From: Gymnodinialimonas ceratoperidinii
GTDB taxonomy: Bacteria > Pseudomonadota > Alphaproteobacteria > Rhodobacterales > Rhodobacteraceae
Direction of reading: 5' to 3'
Length of the DNA: 64,000 nt
Assembly: GCF_019297855.1 (NCBI RefSeq)
Contig: NZ_CP079194.1
Span: 2,405,501 to 2,469,500 of the forward strand
Part shown: positions 43,911-52,656 of the stretch, one piece after another
Position numbering within the stretch: position 1 is the stretch's first letter
Layout: each line of letters opens with the position of its first letter
Notes under the pieces: generated by a model
Told to the model about the DNA's origin: nothing
Database searches by the model: none
Seen by the model: only the letters and a program-made list of their open reading frames with translations
Position numbers and translations under genes: made by a program

Positions 43911-44585
43911 CTACTCCGCCCAATGGACCGTTGCGCCCGACAGAACCGCGCTGATCGGCGCCTCTTCGGGGGGTAATTTCAGCGCGCGCTCCAGCGCGGC
44001 GCGTTTCTCAGCGCCGGTGATGACCACATGCTTGTTCAGCGCGTCGTTCAGGACCGGCGCGGTCAGGGTGATCCGCGGCTCGCCAGCGCCCTCGGCCCGC
44101 ATCGGCATCAGCAACGGCGCATCCGCGTCGAGGGCAGCCATAAGGTTGTCGGCCCCGGGAAATAGGCTCGCCGTGTGCATGTCAGCGCCCATCCCGAGCA
44201 GAAGGACCGAGATCGGCAGATGCGGCTCCAGCCCTTCGGCGAGGCTCTCCATCGCATCCTCCGCGGCCATTCCATTCTTGAACAATGGGATGAGGTTCGC
44301 CTCGGAAGCCTTTGATACCAAAAGCTTTCGCTTGAGGAGCGCCGTGTTGGACCGCGGGCTATCTTCTTCCACCCACCGCTCATCATTGAGCACGACAAAG
44401 ACGCGGTCCCACTCGAGGGATTGCTCGCTCATCACGTCGAAGATCGGCCCCGGCGTGGTGCCGCCGGGCACGCAGAACGTGGCCCTGTCATTGCCGCGCA
44501 GCGCCTCACCCAGTTCCGCCGTGAGCCGGTCCGCAAGGTCCAGCATCATCAGTTCACTGTCGGGGTATTCCACAAATTCCTTCAT
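43911..44585 (-). CDS. pgl: 6-phosphogluconolactonase
   Basis: A 224-residue SugarNagB-fold lactonase. It has [14 protein letters not shown] near residue 40, VVLNDERWV after it, and [17 protein letters not shown] (about 138-154), the pattern of DevB-type 6-phosphogluconolactonases. It hydrolyses 6-phosphogluconolactone made by Zwf. The ATG overlaps the zwf stop (ATGA), so the two are translationally coupled; a TTG five codons earlier is unlikely. It is the middle gene of the zwf-pgl-pgi unit. Confidence 0.95.
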   Translation of the reverse strand: MKEFVEYPDSELMMLDLADRLTAELGEALRGNDRATFCVPGGTTPGPIFDVMSEQSLEWDRVFVVLNDERWVEEDSPRSNTALLKRKLLVSKASEANLIPLFKNGMAAEDAMESLAEGLEPHLPISVLLLGMGADMHTASLFPGADNLMAALDADAPLLMPMRAEGAGEPRITLTAPVLNDALNKHVVITGAEKRAALERALKLPPEEAPISAVLSGATVHWAE

Positions 44586-46024
44586 ACGATATCCCTCCAA
44601 CGTCGCCCGTCACGGTGCATCAGCATCAGGGCCTCTTCCGGGCCCGAGCTGCCTGTCTCGTAAGGCACTGGTTTCTCTCCGCGGGCCTTCCAGCCCTCGA
44701 TGATCGGGTCGGTCCAGGCCCAGGCGGCCTCGACTTCGTCCCCGCGCATGAACAGCGTCTGGTTGCCCCGGATCACGTCCATGATCAGCCGCTCGTAGGC
44801 GTCAGGCACATGGCCCACGTCGGGCCCGAGCGCATCGGCAAACGACATGTCGAGAGGCACGTCCACAAGGCGCATCCCCCCCGGTCCCGGCTCCTTGATC
44901 GTCACCCGCAAATCGATGCCCTCGTTGGGCTGCAGGCGGATCGAGAGGACATTGGCCTTGTTGCCGGCGTCCTCCTCGAAAATCGAATGCGGCGTGTCCT
45001 TGAAGTGGATCACGATCTCCGAGCCGCGCGCCTTCATGCATTTGCCCGTGCGCAGGTAGAACGGCGTGCCGTTCCAGCGCCAGTTCGAGACGTGCAGCTT
45101 CATCGCGATGTAGCTTTCGGTGCGCGAAGATGGGTCCTCCACGTCCTCCAGATAGGATTGCTTGCCGACATATTGCCCACGGACGATGTCAGCCGGCGCC
45201 ACCGGGTCGAGCGCGCGGATCACCTTCAGCTTCTCGTCCCGCACGGCATCGGGCTCGAACCGGTTGGGCGGCTCCATCGCGGTCAGGCAGAGAAGCTGCA
45301 TCAGGTGGTTCTGCACCATGTCCCGCATCGCGCCGGACTTGTCGTAATAGGCGCCGCGGCCATCGACGCCCACCTCTTCGGCCACGGTGATCTGCACGTG
45401 ATCGACGTATTGCGCGTTCCACAGCGGCTCGAACAGGACATTGCCGAAGCGGATCGCCATCAGGTTCTGGACCGTTTCCTTACCGAGGTAATGGTCGATC
45501 CGGTAGATTTGCGTCTCGTTGAAATGCTCGGCCAGCGTCGCGTTCAAGGCGCGCGCCGAGGCAAGGTCGCGGCCGAAGGGCTTCTCCACCACGATCCGCG
45601 CATCCTCGCGCGCGATGCCGTGGGCGTGGAGCCGCTCTGCCAGCGCCCCAAAGAGGCTCGGCCCGACCGAGAAGTAGAACGCCTGGGTCACGCCATCGCG
45701 CATCTTGCCCTTGAGCTCTTTCCAACCGCCCTCGCCCATGGCGTCGATCGGCAGATAGTCGAGCCGCTCCAGAAACGCCTTGATCAGCGCCTTGTCGCAT
45801 TCTTCCTTGGGCAGGAATTCCTTCAGCGCCTTGTGCACCCATTCGGCCCAGGCCGCGCCGTCCTGCTCCGTCCGGGCTGCCCCGATGATCCGCGCCTCTT
45901 CCGGCATCTGCCCATCGCTGAAGCGCCGAAACAGCGCCGGCAGGATCTTGCGTCGGGCCAGGTCACCCGTGCCGCCAAAAATGACCAGATCAAACGGGTC
46001 GACCGGAATTACGCGCGAGACCAT
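44582..46024 (-). CDS. zwf: Glucose-6-phosphate 1-dehydrogenase
   Basis: A 480-residue NADP-dependent dehydrogenase. The nucleotide-binding GGTGDLARRK is at about 17-26, and the active-site RIDHYLGKETVQN carries the catalytic His-Asp pair. EKPFGRD is the conserved substrate loop. It commits glucose-6-phosphate to the Entner-Doudoroff and pentose phosphate routes. ATG, seven bases after AGGAGG, is preferred to the GTG one codon earlier. The palindrome GTTAGCGCTAAC lies 22 bases upstream, the same as in front of edd, suggesting joint LacI-type control. Confidence 0.97.
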   Translation of the reverse strand: MVSRVIPVDPFDLVIFGGTGDLARRKILPALFRRFSDGQMPEEARIIGAARTEQDGAAWAEWVHKALKEFLPKEECDKALIKAFLERLDYLPIDAMGEGGWKELKGKMRDGVTQAFYFSVGPSLFGALAERLHAHGIAREDARIVVEKPFGRDLASARALNATLAEHFNETQIYRIDHYLGKETVQNLMAIRFGNVLFEPLWNAQYVDHVQITVAEEVGVDGRGAYYDKSGAMRDMVQNHLMQLLCLTAMEPPNRFEPDAVRDEKLKVIRALDPVAPADIVRGQYVGKQSYLEDVEDPSSRTESYIAMKLHVSNWRWNGTPFYLRTGKCMKARGSEIVIHFKDTPHSIFEEDAGNKANVLSIRLQPNEGIDLRVTIKEPGPGGMRLVDVPLDMSFADALGPDVGHVPDAYERLIMDVIRGNQTLFMRGDEVEAAWAWTDPIIEGWKARGEKPVPYETGSSGPEEALMLMHRDGRRWRDIV

Positions 46025-46045
46025 CACAGGTCCTCCTCGATTTGC

Positions 46046-46057
46046 GTTAGCGCTAAC
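46046..46057. promoter_or_regulatory. zwf: LacI-type operator upstream of zwf
   Basis: GTTAGCGCTAAC, a perfect 12-base palindrome with central CG as in LacI/GalR-family operators. It is identical to the site at 60811-60822 before edd. It lies between the likely promoter and the zwf ribosome-binding site, a repressing position. Confidence 0.7.
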
Positions 46058-46217
46058 GGCGCCCTTCTATCCGACACTGCAACGGAATGTCTAACAAAAC
46101 CGACACCGCCGACAACAACTCATCCTCGATCGGCCATACGGGCGGAAACCCGCGGTTTTCGGTGCCGATCAGCCTCCTGCTCAAGCGCCTGATTGCCGAT
46201 GAAAACGGGCGGTTTCC

Positions 46218-47177
46218 TCAGTCCGGCTGCATCGCGCAGATCAACTCGAACATCACCGAGGCACCCAACCACGCGGTGATCCCGCCATTGTCGAAGGGCG
46301 GCGATACCTCCACGAGGTCCGCCCCGATCACGTCCAGCCCACGCAGCGCCCGCACGCAGGAGATCGCCTCGAACGATGTCGGACCGCCCACTTCCGGCGT
46401 GCCGGTGCCGGGCGCATAGGCGGGGTCCACGAAATCGATATCGAAGGAGACATAGGTCGGACCCTCGCCCACGACGTCCCGGCAGATCTGCATGACCTCC
46501 GACCAGCCGCGCTCCATGCACTCCTCGATCGGTATGATCCGCACGCCTTTCTCATGGCCATAATCGAAGTCCGAGGTGTTGTAGGACGTCCCCCGCATCC
46601 CCGCCATGACGCAGCGTTCAGGGTCGATGCACCCCTCCTCGATCGCCTGCCGGAACGGGTTGCCATGGGTCAGTGTCTTGCCCCCGAAATACGGCGGGTA
46701 GAGATCGGTGTGACTGTCCAGAAGCACCAGCCCGAAGGCCTCGCCCCGCGCCGCGCGCAACTCGCGCAAAACTGTCAGCGTGCAGAGGTGATCGCCGCCC
46801 ACCATGAAAGGACGGATGTCCTGCGCCAGCATCCCCTTCACGAAGGCCTGCGCGTTATCCAGCGCCTCATCCTGATCCACCGGGCTCATCGCCACATCGC
46901 CCAGGTCCGCGATATTGGCCGTCTGAAAGGGCATCTGCCCCGTCGCCCGGTTCCGCTCCCGCAGCATCGTGGAGGCATCGCGCAGCGCGCGCGGCCCGTG
47001 GCGGGCGCCGGGCCGGTTCGATGTCGCCCCGTCCCAAGGCAGCCCGAACACACCGATATCCACCTCACCCCGCCGCGGATCCTCCGCCGCCAGATAGGGC
47101 AGCCGCATGAATGACGGCACGCCCGCATAGCGCGGCAAATCGGTACCCGAGGGCGGTTGGAAAAACGGATCGGACAT
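46218..47177 (-). CDS. speB: Agmatinase/ureohydrolase-family enzyme
   Basis: A 319-residue arginase-fold enzyme with manganese-binding motifs GGDHLCTL, LDSHTDLY and SFDIDFVDPAYAPGTGTPE. It hydrolyses a guanidino compound to urea and an amine: agmatine to putrescine in the SpeB case, but guanidinobutyrate or guanidinopropionate are possible. MSDPFFQPPSGTDLPRYAG is taken as the start, with GGGAAG upstream. It is not clustered with other polyamine genes here. Confidence 0.83.
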   Translation of the reverse strand: MSDPFFQPPSGTDLPRYAGVPSFMRLPYLAAEDPRRGEVDIGVFGLPWDGATSNRPGARHGPRALRDASTMLRERNRATGQMPFQTANIADLGDVAMSPVDQDEALDNAQAFVKGMLAQDIRPFMVGGDHLCTLTVLRELRAARGEAFGLVLLDSHTDLYPPYFGGKTLTHGNPFRQAIEEGCIDPERCVMAGMRGTSYNTSDFDYGHEKGVRIIPIEECMERGWSEVMQICRDVVGEGPTYVSFDIDFVDPAYAPGTGTPEVGGPTSFEAISCVRALRGLDVIGADLVEVSPPFDNGGITAWLGASVMFELICAMQPD

Positions 47178-47252
47178 GGAGCTTCCCTTTGACTGAGATT
47201 TCGAGCCGACGCTAGCGCCCGGCGCGACCGCTGTCACCCCGCACCACGCTTC

Positions 47253-47276
47253 CCTTCATCTTGGCAAATACAACTC
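47253..47276 (-). repeat. Recurrent intergenic motif, copy B
   Basis: On the minus strand: GAGTTGTATTTGCC then AAGATGAAGG. It is nearly identical to copy A at 32859-32882. It lies 25 bases after the HNH gene stop and about 76 bases upstream of speB, oriented toward speB. Confidence 0.6.
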
Positions 47277-47301
47277 GATCCCGAAGCCCTGCCGCGCGCG
47301 C

Positions 47302-47904
47302 CTAGGCTTCCAGTTCCGTGTCCCAGTAAAGGAAATCGATCCAGCTCTCATGCAGGTGATTGGGCGGAAACCGCCGCCCCTGGTTGTGCAACTCCGAAGC
47401 GTCGGGCTGCCGCGGCGCCCGCCGCAAAGCCATCCCCGAGCGCCGCAAGGATTTCGAGCCCTTGCGCAAGTTGCAGCGCGAACAGGCCGCCACCACGTTC
47501 TCCCAGGACGTCACCCCGCCGCTCGCGCGCGGCACCACGTGATCGAAGGTCAGATCCCCCTTCGCTCCGCAATACTGGCAACTGAACTGATCGCGCAGGA
47601 ACAGGTTGAACCGCGTGAAGGCGACCCGCTTCTGCGGCTTCACGTAGTCCCGCAACACCACGACCGAGGGGATGCGGATCGTCGTCGAGGGGGAATGCAC
47701 GTATTCGTCGTATTCCGCCACGATCTGCACCCGGTCGAGCCAGGCCGCCTTCACCGCCTCCTGCCAGGGCCAGAGCGACAGCGGCAGATAGCTCAGCGGA
47801 CGGTAATCCGCATTCAGCACCAGTGCCGGGTTCTGCTTCAGCGCCCCCGGCGCACGAATGAATGTTGTCTTGAAATCCGTCTCGTCGCTGGACCGCACCT
47901 GCAT
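47302..47904 (-). CDS. HNH endonuclease
   Basis: A 200-residue protein with a zinc-ribbon HNH domain: CQYCG (first CxxC), FDHVVPRASGG (catalytic His and Asp), WENVVAACSRCN (second CxxC and the HNH Asn). The first 100 residues form a conserved N-terminal extension (LVLNADYRPLSYLPLSLWPW) common in alphaproteobacterial and cyanobacterial orphan HNH proteins. It is not in a mobile element and has no partner methylase here, so a housekeeping or DNA-repair role is as likely as restriction. ATG is chosen over a GTG one codon earlier. Confidence 0.87.
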   Translation of the reverse strand: MQVRSSDETDFKTTFIRAPGALKQNPALVLNADYRPLSYLPLSLWPWQEAVKAAWLDRVQIVAEYDEYVHSPSTTIRIPSVVVLRDYVKPQKRVAFTRFNLFLRDQFSCQYCGAKGDLTFDHVVPRASGGVTSWENVVAACSRCNLRKGSKSLRRSGMALRRAPRQPDASELHNQGRRFPPNHLHESWIDFLYWDTELEA

Positions 47905-48074
47905 CACAAAGCTACCTCACCCGGTTCGCCGCTTTGGCTCCAGGGCGAGAGCACCCGCCCAAGCCGTAACCCCACTATATCTAGGCGCGACCTAGGGGCA
48001 AGCAAAACGACATGATGTGGTCGCACCCATCTTCTAGGGTGCATTTGCGACACACAGGTGACGGTCCCGCGCGC

Positions 48075-48740
48075 TCAGCGCGGCAGCTTGTCCTTCAGAA
48101 ACGCGAGCGCGACCGAGAGCCCGTCGGGCGCGATCCCGTGGGCCGTGCCCTTCATCACATGGGCATAGACCTCTTCCCAGCCTGCCGTCTCCAGACCCTG
48201 CGCGGCTTCCGGCAGGGATTGCGGCGGCACCACGTCGTCGACATCACCATGGATCAGCAAGACCGGCGGCCGCACGACCACCTCGTCCACCAGCGTCTCC
48301 GGGTCCAGCAACCGGCCCGAGAAGCCGACGATGCCCGCGAAGGCCTCCTCACGCCGGGGGGCCACATGAAGCGCGATCATCGTCCCTTGCGAGAAACCCA
48401 CCACCGCCGTTTCCGCCGCGCTGACCCCGTGCTCTTCCATGACGTGATCGAGAAAGGCGTTCAGATCGACCACCGCTCGCGCCATGCCCTCGGCGGCCGC
48501 AGCCTCCGAGGAGCCGTCGATCCACGGGATCGGAAACCATTGGTACCCGGCCGGGTTCATCGCCGAGCGCTCGGGCGCGTCAGGGGCCACGAAAACCGTG
48601 TTGGGCATATGCTCTGCCAAGGGATCGGCCAGCCCCAACAGGTCGCGCCCATCGGCGCCATAGCCGTGGAGGAACACCACGAGCGAGGTCACATCCCCCG
48701 ATTTCGAGGCCTTGGTTCCGTATTCCAACACGTTCTTCAT
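48075..48740 (-). CDS. Alpha/beta hydrolase, phospholipase/carboxylesterase family
   Basis: A 221-residue serine hydrolase. Oxyanion segment FLHGYGADGRDL (about 23-34), nucleophile in VVGFSQGTMIAL, Asp in IHGDVDDVVP and His in TAHGIAPDG complete the triad. It resembles YpfH and acyl-protein thioesterase-like carboxylesterases. Substrate unknown. Start MKNVLEYGTKASKSG is preferred to a longer frame that would overlap deeply with the glycosylase gene. It overlaps that upstream gene's stop by four bases. Confidence 0.87.
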   Translation of the reverse strand: MKNVLEYGTKASKSGDVTSLVVFLHGYGADGRDLLGLADPLAEHMPNTVFVAPDAPERSAMNPAGYQWFPIPWIDGSSEAAAAEGMARAVVDLNAFLDHVMEEHGVSAAETAVVGFSQGTMIALHVAPRREEAFAGIVGFSGRLLDPETLVDEVVVRPPVLLIHGDVDDVVPPQSLPEAAQGLETAGWEEVYAHVMKGTAHGIAPDGLSVALAFLKDKLPR

Positions 48741-49363
48741 ATCGCACCTTCTCGCTTGGTCTTTTCCCGGTAGTAGGCCCAGAGCGCGCGGGCGGCAATG
48801 GCCCGCACCGGGCGCCACGCCTCCGCCATCGCCCGCATCTCCTTCTCCGAGGGCCGCGCGGAAAGCTCGAACAGCAGTTTCGCCCCCTCCTGCAACGCCA
48901 GGTCCCCCGCCGCGAAGACATCCCCATGGCCGAGCGCGAATTTCGCGTAAATCTCCGCCGTCCAGCGCCCGATCCCCGGCACCGCGATCAGCGTCGCCAA
49001 TACCTCCTCGACCGGCGCCTCACGCAAGGCCCCGTAATCGATCCGAGCCGCCGCCAGCGCTTTGGCATAGCGCACCTTCGGACGCGACAACCCGCAGGCC
49101 TGCAAATCAGCCTCCGTGGCCCCCGACACCGCCGCCTCCTCATCAAGCCCGGCCGCCTGCAACCGCCCCCAGATCGCCGCCGCCGACGCGGTGGAGACCT
49201 GCTGGCCCACGATCGCGTTGAGCAAGGCGGCAAACCCATCCGCACGACGGCGCAGCGGCAAGGGGCCCGCGATCACCGCGAACCGCGGCTCGATCCGGCA
49301 GAGATGCGCAAAACCCTCCGCCACATCCGCCTCGGTCTCGATCCGCGCCCACTCCTGCGCCAT
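48737..49363 (-). CDS. AlkA-like DNA-3-methyladenine glycosylase (HhH-GPD)
   Basis: A 208-residue helix-hairpin-helix glycosylase. It shows NAIVGQQVSTASA (about 49-61), then the HhH motif VPGIGRWTAEIYAKFALG and the catalytic Asp in DVFAAGDLALQ. It removes alkylated bases such as 3-methyladenine during base-excision repair. AAGGGGAGG before the ATG is part of recurrent motif copy C, so that element supplies its ribosome-binding site. It is translationally coupled to the downstream carboxylesterase. Confidence 0.88.
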   Translation of the reverse strand: MAQEWARIETEADVAEGFAHLCRIEPRFAVIAGPLPLRRRADGFAALLNAIVGQQVSTASAAAIWGRLQAAGLDEEAAVSGATEADLQACGLSRPKVRYAKALAAARIDYGALREAPVEEVLATLIAVPGIGRWTAEIYAKFALGHGDVFAAGDLALQEGAKLLFELSARPSEKEMRAMAEAWRPVRAIAARALWAYYREKTKREGAI

Positions 49364-49372
49364 GCGCCCTCC

Positions 49373-49405
49373 CCTTCATCTTTTCCCAAATACGGAAATT
49401 CCCGG
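49373..49405 (-). repeat. Recurrent intergenic motif, copy C
   Basis: On the minus strand: CCGGGAATTTCCGTATTTGG then GAAAAGATGAAGG. It matches copies A and B at the GTATTTG core and AAGATGAAGG end, with the C/G-rich GGGA of copy D upstream. It lies nine bases before the glycosylase ATG, between divergent genes. Confidence 0.5.
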
Positions 49406-49471
49406 CCCGAGACACGGGTCCGACGTCAGCCCATCTGGACGCTCCCGCGCAAACCCTATACCGCTGAGCCC

Positions 49472-50704
49472 ATGTCTGACAGTACACTCACTACTCCGCC
49501 CGAGGAGCACAGCGCCGCCAAGCGCAATGTCATCGTCCTCGTGATGGCGCAAGCGCTGCTCGGCGCCCAGATGCCGATGCTTTTCGTGATCGGCGGCCTC
49601 GCGGGCCTGATGGTTTCGCCCAACCCGGCGCTGGCCACCCTGCCGATCTCGCTGATCGTCTTCGGCTCGATGACCACCGCACCCTGGATCTCGCCCCTGA
49701 TGCAGAAATACGGGCGGCAGGTGGGCTTCTACATCGGCGCCACCGGCGGCGGGCTCGGGGCGGCGATCGCCATGGCGGGGCTCTGGACGAACAGCTTCCC
49801 CGTCTTCCTCGTGGGCTCCTACTTCAGCGGCATCTACATGTCGGCGCAGGGTTTTTACCGTTTCGCCGCGACGGACCGCGCCTCGTCCGCGTTTCGGCCC
49901 AAGGCGATCTCCTATGTCATGGCCGGCGGGCTTCTCTCGGCGCTGATCGGCCCGCAGCTGGTGAAAGCCTCCAGCGAAGCGACGGTGATCCCCTTCATCG
50001 GCACCTACGCCTTCATCCTCGCGATCAACGTTCTGGGCTCCGGTCTCTTTGCCTTCCTGAAGCTGCCCAAGCCCGAGCCCGCCCGGGCCGACGCGCCCAA
50101 GGGACGCTCGCGGGCGGAACTTCTGCGCGATCCCAAGATCATCGTCGCGATGATCTGCGGCGCGGTCTCCTATTCGCTGATGAACCTGATGATGACCTCG
50201 ACGCCGCTGGCGGTCGTGGGCTGCGGCTTCACCACCGCCAATGCCGCCGACGTCGTCTCCGCCCATGTCATCGCCATGTTCGCGCCTTCCTTTTTCACCG
50301 GCCACCTGATCGCGCGCTTTGGCAGCGCGAAGATCGTTGCGGTCGGCCTCGTGGCGCTTGCGGCGGCGGGCATCGTCGCGATGAGCGGGGTCGAGCTGTT
50401 CCAGTTCTTCGTCGCCCTGATCCTTCTGGGGCTCGGCTGGAACTTCGGCTTCATCGGCGCAACCGCCATGCTGACGGCGGCTCACGCACCAGAGGAACGC
50501 GGCGCGGTTCAGGGCATGAACGACTTCATCGTCTTCGGCTCGGTCTTCATCGCGTCGTTGAGCTCGGGCGTGTTGATGTATTCGGGCGGCGGCGACGTGG
50601 TACGCGGCTGGACCTCGGTCAACATCGCCATGGCACCGTTCCTGGTGCTGGCGGGCGCGGCACTCATCTGGCTCGCCCTTCGCCCCAAGGCGCATCCGGT
50701 CTAG
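49472..50704 (+). CDS. MFS transporter
   Basis: A 410-residue major facilitator with about 12 hydrophobic segments, starting with a 15-residue polar tail before VIVLVMAQALLGAQMPMLFV. The loop after helix 2 has PLMQKYGRQVGF, the MFS A-motif variant, and helix 11-12 loops have APEERGAVQGMNDF. The substrate is not recognisable. It is divergent from the glycosylase gene and its last four bases overlap the convergent NDUFAF6-like gene. The short MSDSTLTTPPEE start follows typical composition, although no strong ribosome-binding site is visible. Confidence 0.85.
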   Translation: MSDSTLTTPPEEHSAAKRNVIVLVMAQALLGAQMPMLFVIGGLAGLMVSPNPALATLPISLIVFGSMTTAPWISPLMQKYGRQVGFYIGATGGGLGAAIAMAGLWTNSFPVFLVGSYFSGIYMSAQGFYRFAATDRASSAFRPKAISYVMAGGLLSALIGPQLVKASSEATVIPFIGTYAFILAINVLGSGLFAFLKLPKPEPARADAPKGRSRAELLRDPKIIVAMICGAVSYSLMNLMMTSTPLAVVGCGFTTANAADVVSAHVIAMFAPSFFTGHLIARFGSAKIVAVGLVALAAAGIVAMSGVELFQFFVALILLGLGWNFGFIGATAMLTAAHAPEERGAVQGMNDFIVFGSVFIASLSSGVLMYSGGGDVVRGWTSVNIAMAPFLVLAGAALIWLALRPKAHPV

Positions 50705-51447
50705 ATCCGCCCGAGGAATGCGGCCCCCATCAGGCTGAGTTTCTCGCGCCCGTCAGGCAGCGCCAGCCGCCCTTCGACGACCGCCACCGGGTCCGAGACC
50801 ACGCGGGCCAGGATCGCCTTGGCCCCTGCCGTCTCGTAAAGCGCCGCGCGCGCTGGCATCGCCGTATCCACGCGCCTTGGCCATCCATCCAGCGCCGCTT
50901 TCGCCAGCGCAGCGACCGCCTGCGGTCGCCCGTCGAGCAGCGGCACGCGGCCCCTTGCTTCCAGCGCCGGCACCGCCACGAGGTAGCGCGCCAGTCCCGC
51001 GGCATAGCCAATCGCGTCCGTCGCGGGGGTCGGCGTACCGCCAAGGGCGCGCAGCCCGGTGTCGATCAGATGGCCCGAGGTCCGTTGGATGTATTGCCTG
51101 AAAGCGGCCTCATCCTCGAACGGCTCCTTGTAGATGTCCCACCGCCGCGCCGCGATCAATTGATCCAGCGCCGCCACGCCCTCTGGATCCAGAAAAGACA
51201 GCGCGTCGACCACCTCGTGACGCCGTGCGCGGCGCTCCGAGATTTCCTCCAGCGCGTCGCGCCACCATTGCAGGCGCATCTCGGCGATCATCGGCTCCTC
51301 GGTCACCCAAGGGGCGCGGCTCACCTCGATGTTGAAGGCATAGAGCGGCAGGAGTACCTCGCGCGCCGCCAGAGGGGCGGCCATCGCGGCACGAAACCGG
51401 CGCGGGTCGCCGCGCGCCACCAGATCGGCACAGGCTTGCAGGCTCAC
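50701..51447 (-). CDS. Squalene/phytoene-synthase-fold protein, NDUFAF6-like
   Basis: A 248-residue all-helical isoprenoid-synthase fold, with PLYAFNIEVSRAPWVTEEP and LQWWRDALEEI near residues 33-70. In true phytoene synthases the first helix carries an Asp-rich DxxxD motif; here the equivalent is NIEVSR, so the metal-binding Asp pair is missing. This matches the mitochondrial complex I assembly factor NDUFAF6 and its alphaproteobacterial relatives better than a carotenoid enzyme. No other carotenoid gene is near. The start is GTG overlapping the methyltransferase stop (GTGA). Confidence 0.78.
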   Translation of the reverse strand: MSLQACADLVARGDPRRFRAAMAAPLAAREVLLPLYAFNIEVSRAPWVTEEPMIAEMRLQWWRDALEEISERRARRHEVVDALSFLDPEGVAALDQLIAARRWDIYKEPFEDEAAFRQYIQRTSGHLIDTGLRALGGTPTPATDAIGYAAGLARYLVAVPALEARGRVPLLDGRPQAVAALAKAALDGWPRRVDTAMPARAALYETAGAKAILARVVSDPVAVVEGRLALPDGREKLSLMGAAFLGRI

Positions 51448-52169
51448 AGCGGCCTCACCACCGACAGGAGGTAGCCGGTCTCCGCACGGTTGGCGCGCCA
51501 TGCGGCGATCTCGGCCTCGGCCTCGTCCAACGCAGCATGCATGCGCGTGTCGGCACCGGGCCGGAGCGCCGCAATGCGCGCCTCCATCGGGCCATGGTAG
51601 CTCTGCCACGCCACGTCCGAGAGCTTGCGCGTGGCGAGGGTCTCGAAGCCTGCCAGCCGCACCTGCGCCGCGATGCCATCGGCGTCGGTCAGGCGCGGGT
51701 AATCGCTCCAGATCGCCTTGACCACATCCGAGGCCGGGCCGGGCTTGAACAGGCAAGGTTCGGAGAAGGCAATCGCCCCGCCCTCCGCCAAGGCAGGCCG
51801 CCAGATCGGCAGCAATTCCGCGATGCCGTGAAAATAGACCGCGCCCGCCGACCAGATGAAGTCGAAGGGTCCGGTGATCTCGGTGTAATCGCCTGCGACC
51901 AGATCGACCCTCTTGTCCGCCCCCCACCGCGCCTGCGCGGCGTCGATGAAGGGCGCATGCGCGTCGATCGCCGTCACATGCCCGCCATCGGCCGCGCGCA
52001 AGAGCGCGCCGATGTCGCCGCCCGGCCCGGAGCCCGCGTCACAGATCCTCGCGCCAGACGGCAGATCGGCAACCTCGGCGGCCCAGGCAACATCCGCCGT
52101 TTCGCCCGGCCCTTCGCGGGGCAGGTCGGCGTGGATCTTGAAGAAACTCTCTTTGTCCCAAGCGCTCAT
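51444..52169 (-). CDS. Class I SAM-dependent methyltransferase
   Basis: A 241-residue Rossmann-fold methyltransferase. Motif I RICDAGSGPGGDIGALLRAA (about 57-76), the acidic loop VTAIDAHAPF and motif IV FIWSAGAVYF are visible. The acceptor substrate is not recognisable; small-molecule or protein methylation is possible. It is coupled to the NDUFAF6-like gene (GTGA overlap) and separated by 28 bases from the hypothetical gene upstream. Confidence 0.82.
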   Translation of the reverse strand: MSAWDKESFFKIHADLPREGPGETADVAWAAEVADLPSGARICDAGSGPGGDIGALLRAADGGHVTAIDAHAPFIDAAQARWGADKRVDLVAGDYTEITGPFDFIWSAGAVYFHGIAELLPIWRPALAEGGAIAFSEPCLFKPGPASDVVKAIWSDYPRLTDADGIAAQVRLAGFETLATRKLSDVAWQSYHGPMEARIAALRPGADTRMHAALDEAEAEIAAWRANRAETGYLLSVVRPL

Positions 52170-52197
52170 CAGGCGGGCTTTCGTTCTGTGTGCATGA

Positions 52198-52656
52198 TCA
52201 GGGCCAGTCGCCCAGAGGCGCGGTCATCATCGGATGCCCCTGATCCACCTGTTCGAGGTCGAGGTCCGCATAATCACGCTCCCCCTCCATCCCGAAGGCG
52301 GCGGTGGCATGGTAGACGTCGTTATCCTCGCCGTGGCCGACCCATCGCAACGCGGTGCCGTCGGGCAGATGCACGGCGATCTCGTGGCGCAGGCCGTCCT
52401 CGGCCGAAGGCGTCCCGACCTCGGCGGAGAGGCCTACCAGATGCGGCGCGAGCCGGGCCCATGTCTGCGCGAAGCGCCCCGGCTCGGTCAGCGTGGTGAG
52501 GTCGCCGCCATCTGCATCTGCGGTCAGGACCCAGACCTTGTCGTCCGCGTTGACGACCTCGACGGTGCGGAAGCCGTCGTCGTAGCGCTCGAGATTACTG
52601 AGCCGTTGCGGCGTCAGCGCCGCCATGTCGTCGGCAGTCAGAGGCACGTCGCTCAT
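52198..52656 (-). CDS. Hypothetical acidic protein coupled to cimA
   Basis: A 152-residue acidic soluble protein starting MSDVPLTADDMAALTPQRL, with no signal peptide, membrane segment or Cys. I recognise no family. Its ATG overlaps the cimA stop by four bases, so it is translated with citramalate synthase, and a methyltransferase gene follows. Codon use matches the neighbours. The middle reads as beta-strand rich (TVEVVNADDKVWVLTADA, ALRWVGHGEDNDVYHATA). Confidence 0.7.
   Translation of the reverse strand: MSDVPLTADDMAALTPQRLSNLERYDDGFRTVEVVNADDKVWVLTADADGGDLTTLTEPGRFAQTWARLAPHLVGLSAEVGTPSAEDGLRHEIAVHLPDGTALRWVGHGEDNDVYHATAAFGMEGERDYADLDLEQVDQGHPMMTAPLGDWP

Noticed and set aside
50701..51447. 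Carotenoid or hopanoid biosynthesis gene
   Set aside because: The Asp-rich metal motif is absent and no other isoprenoid gene is close, so a CrtB or HpnC/D call was not made.
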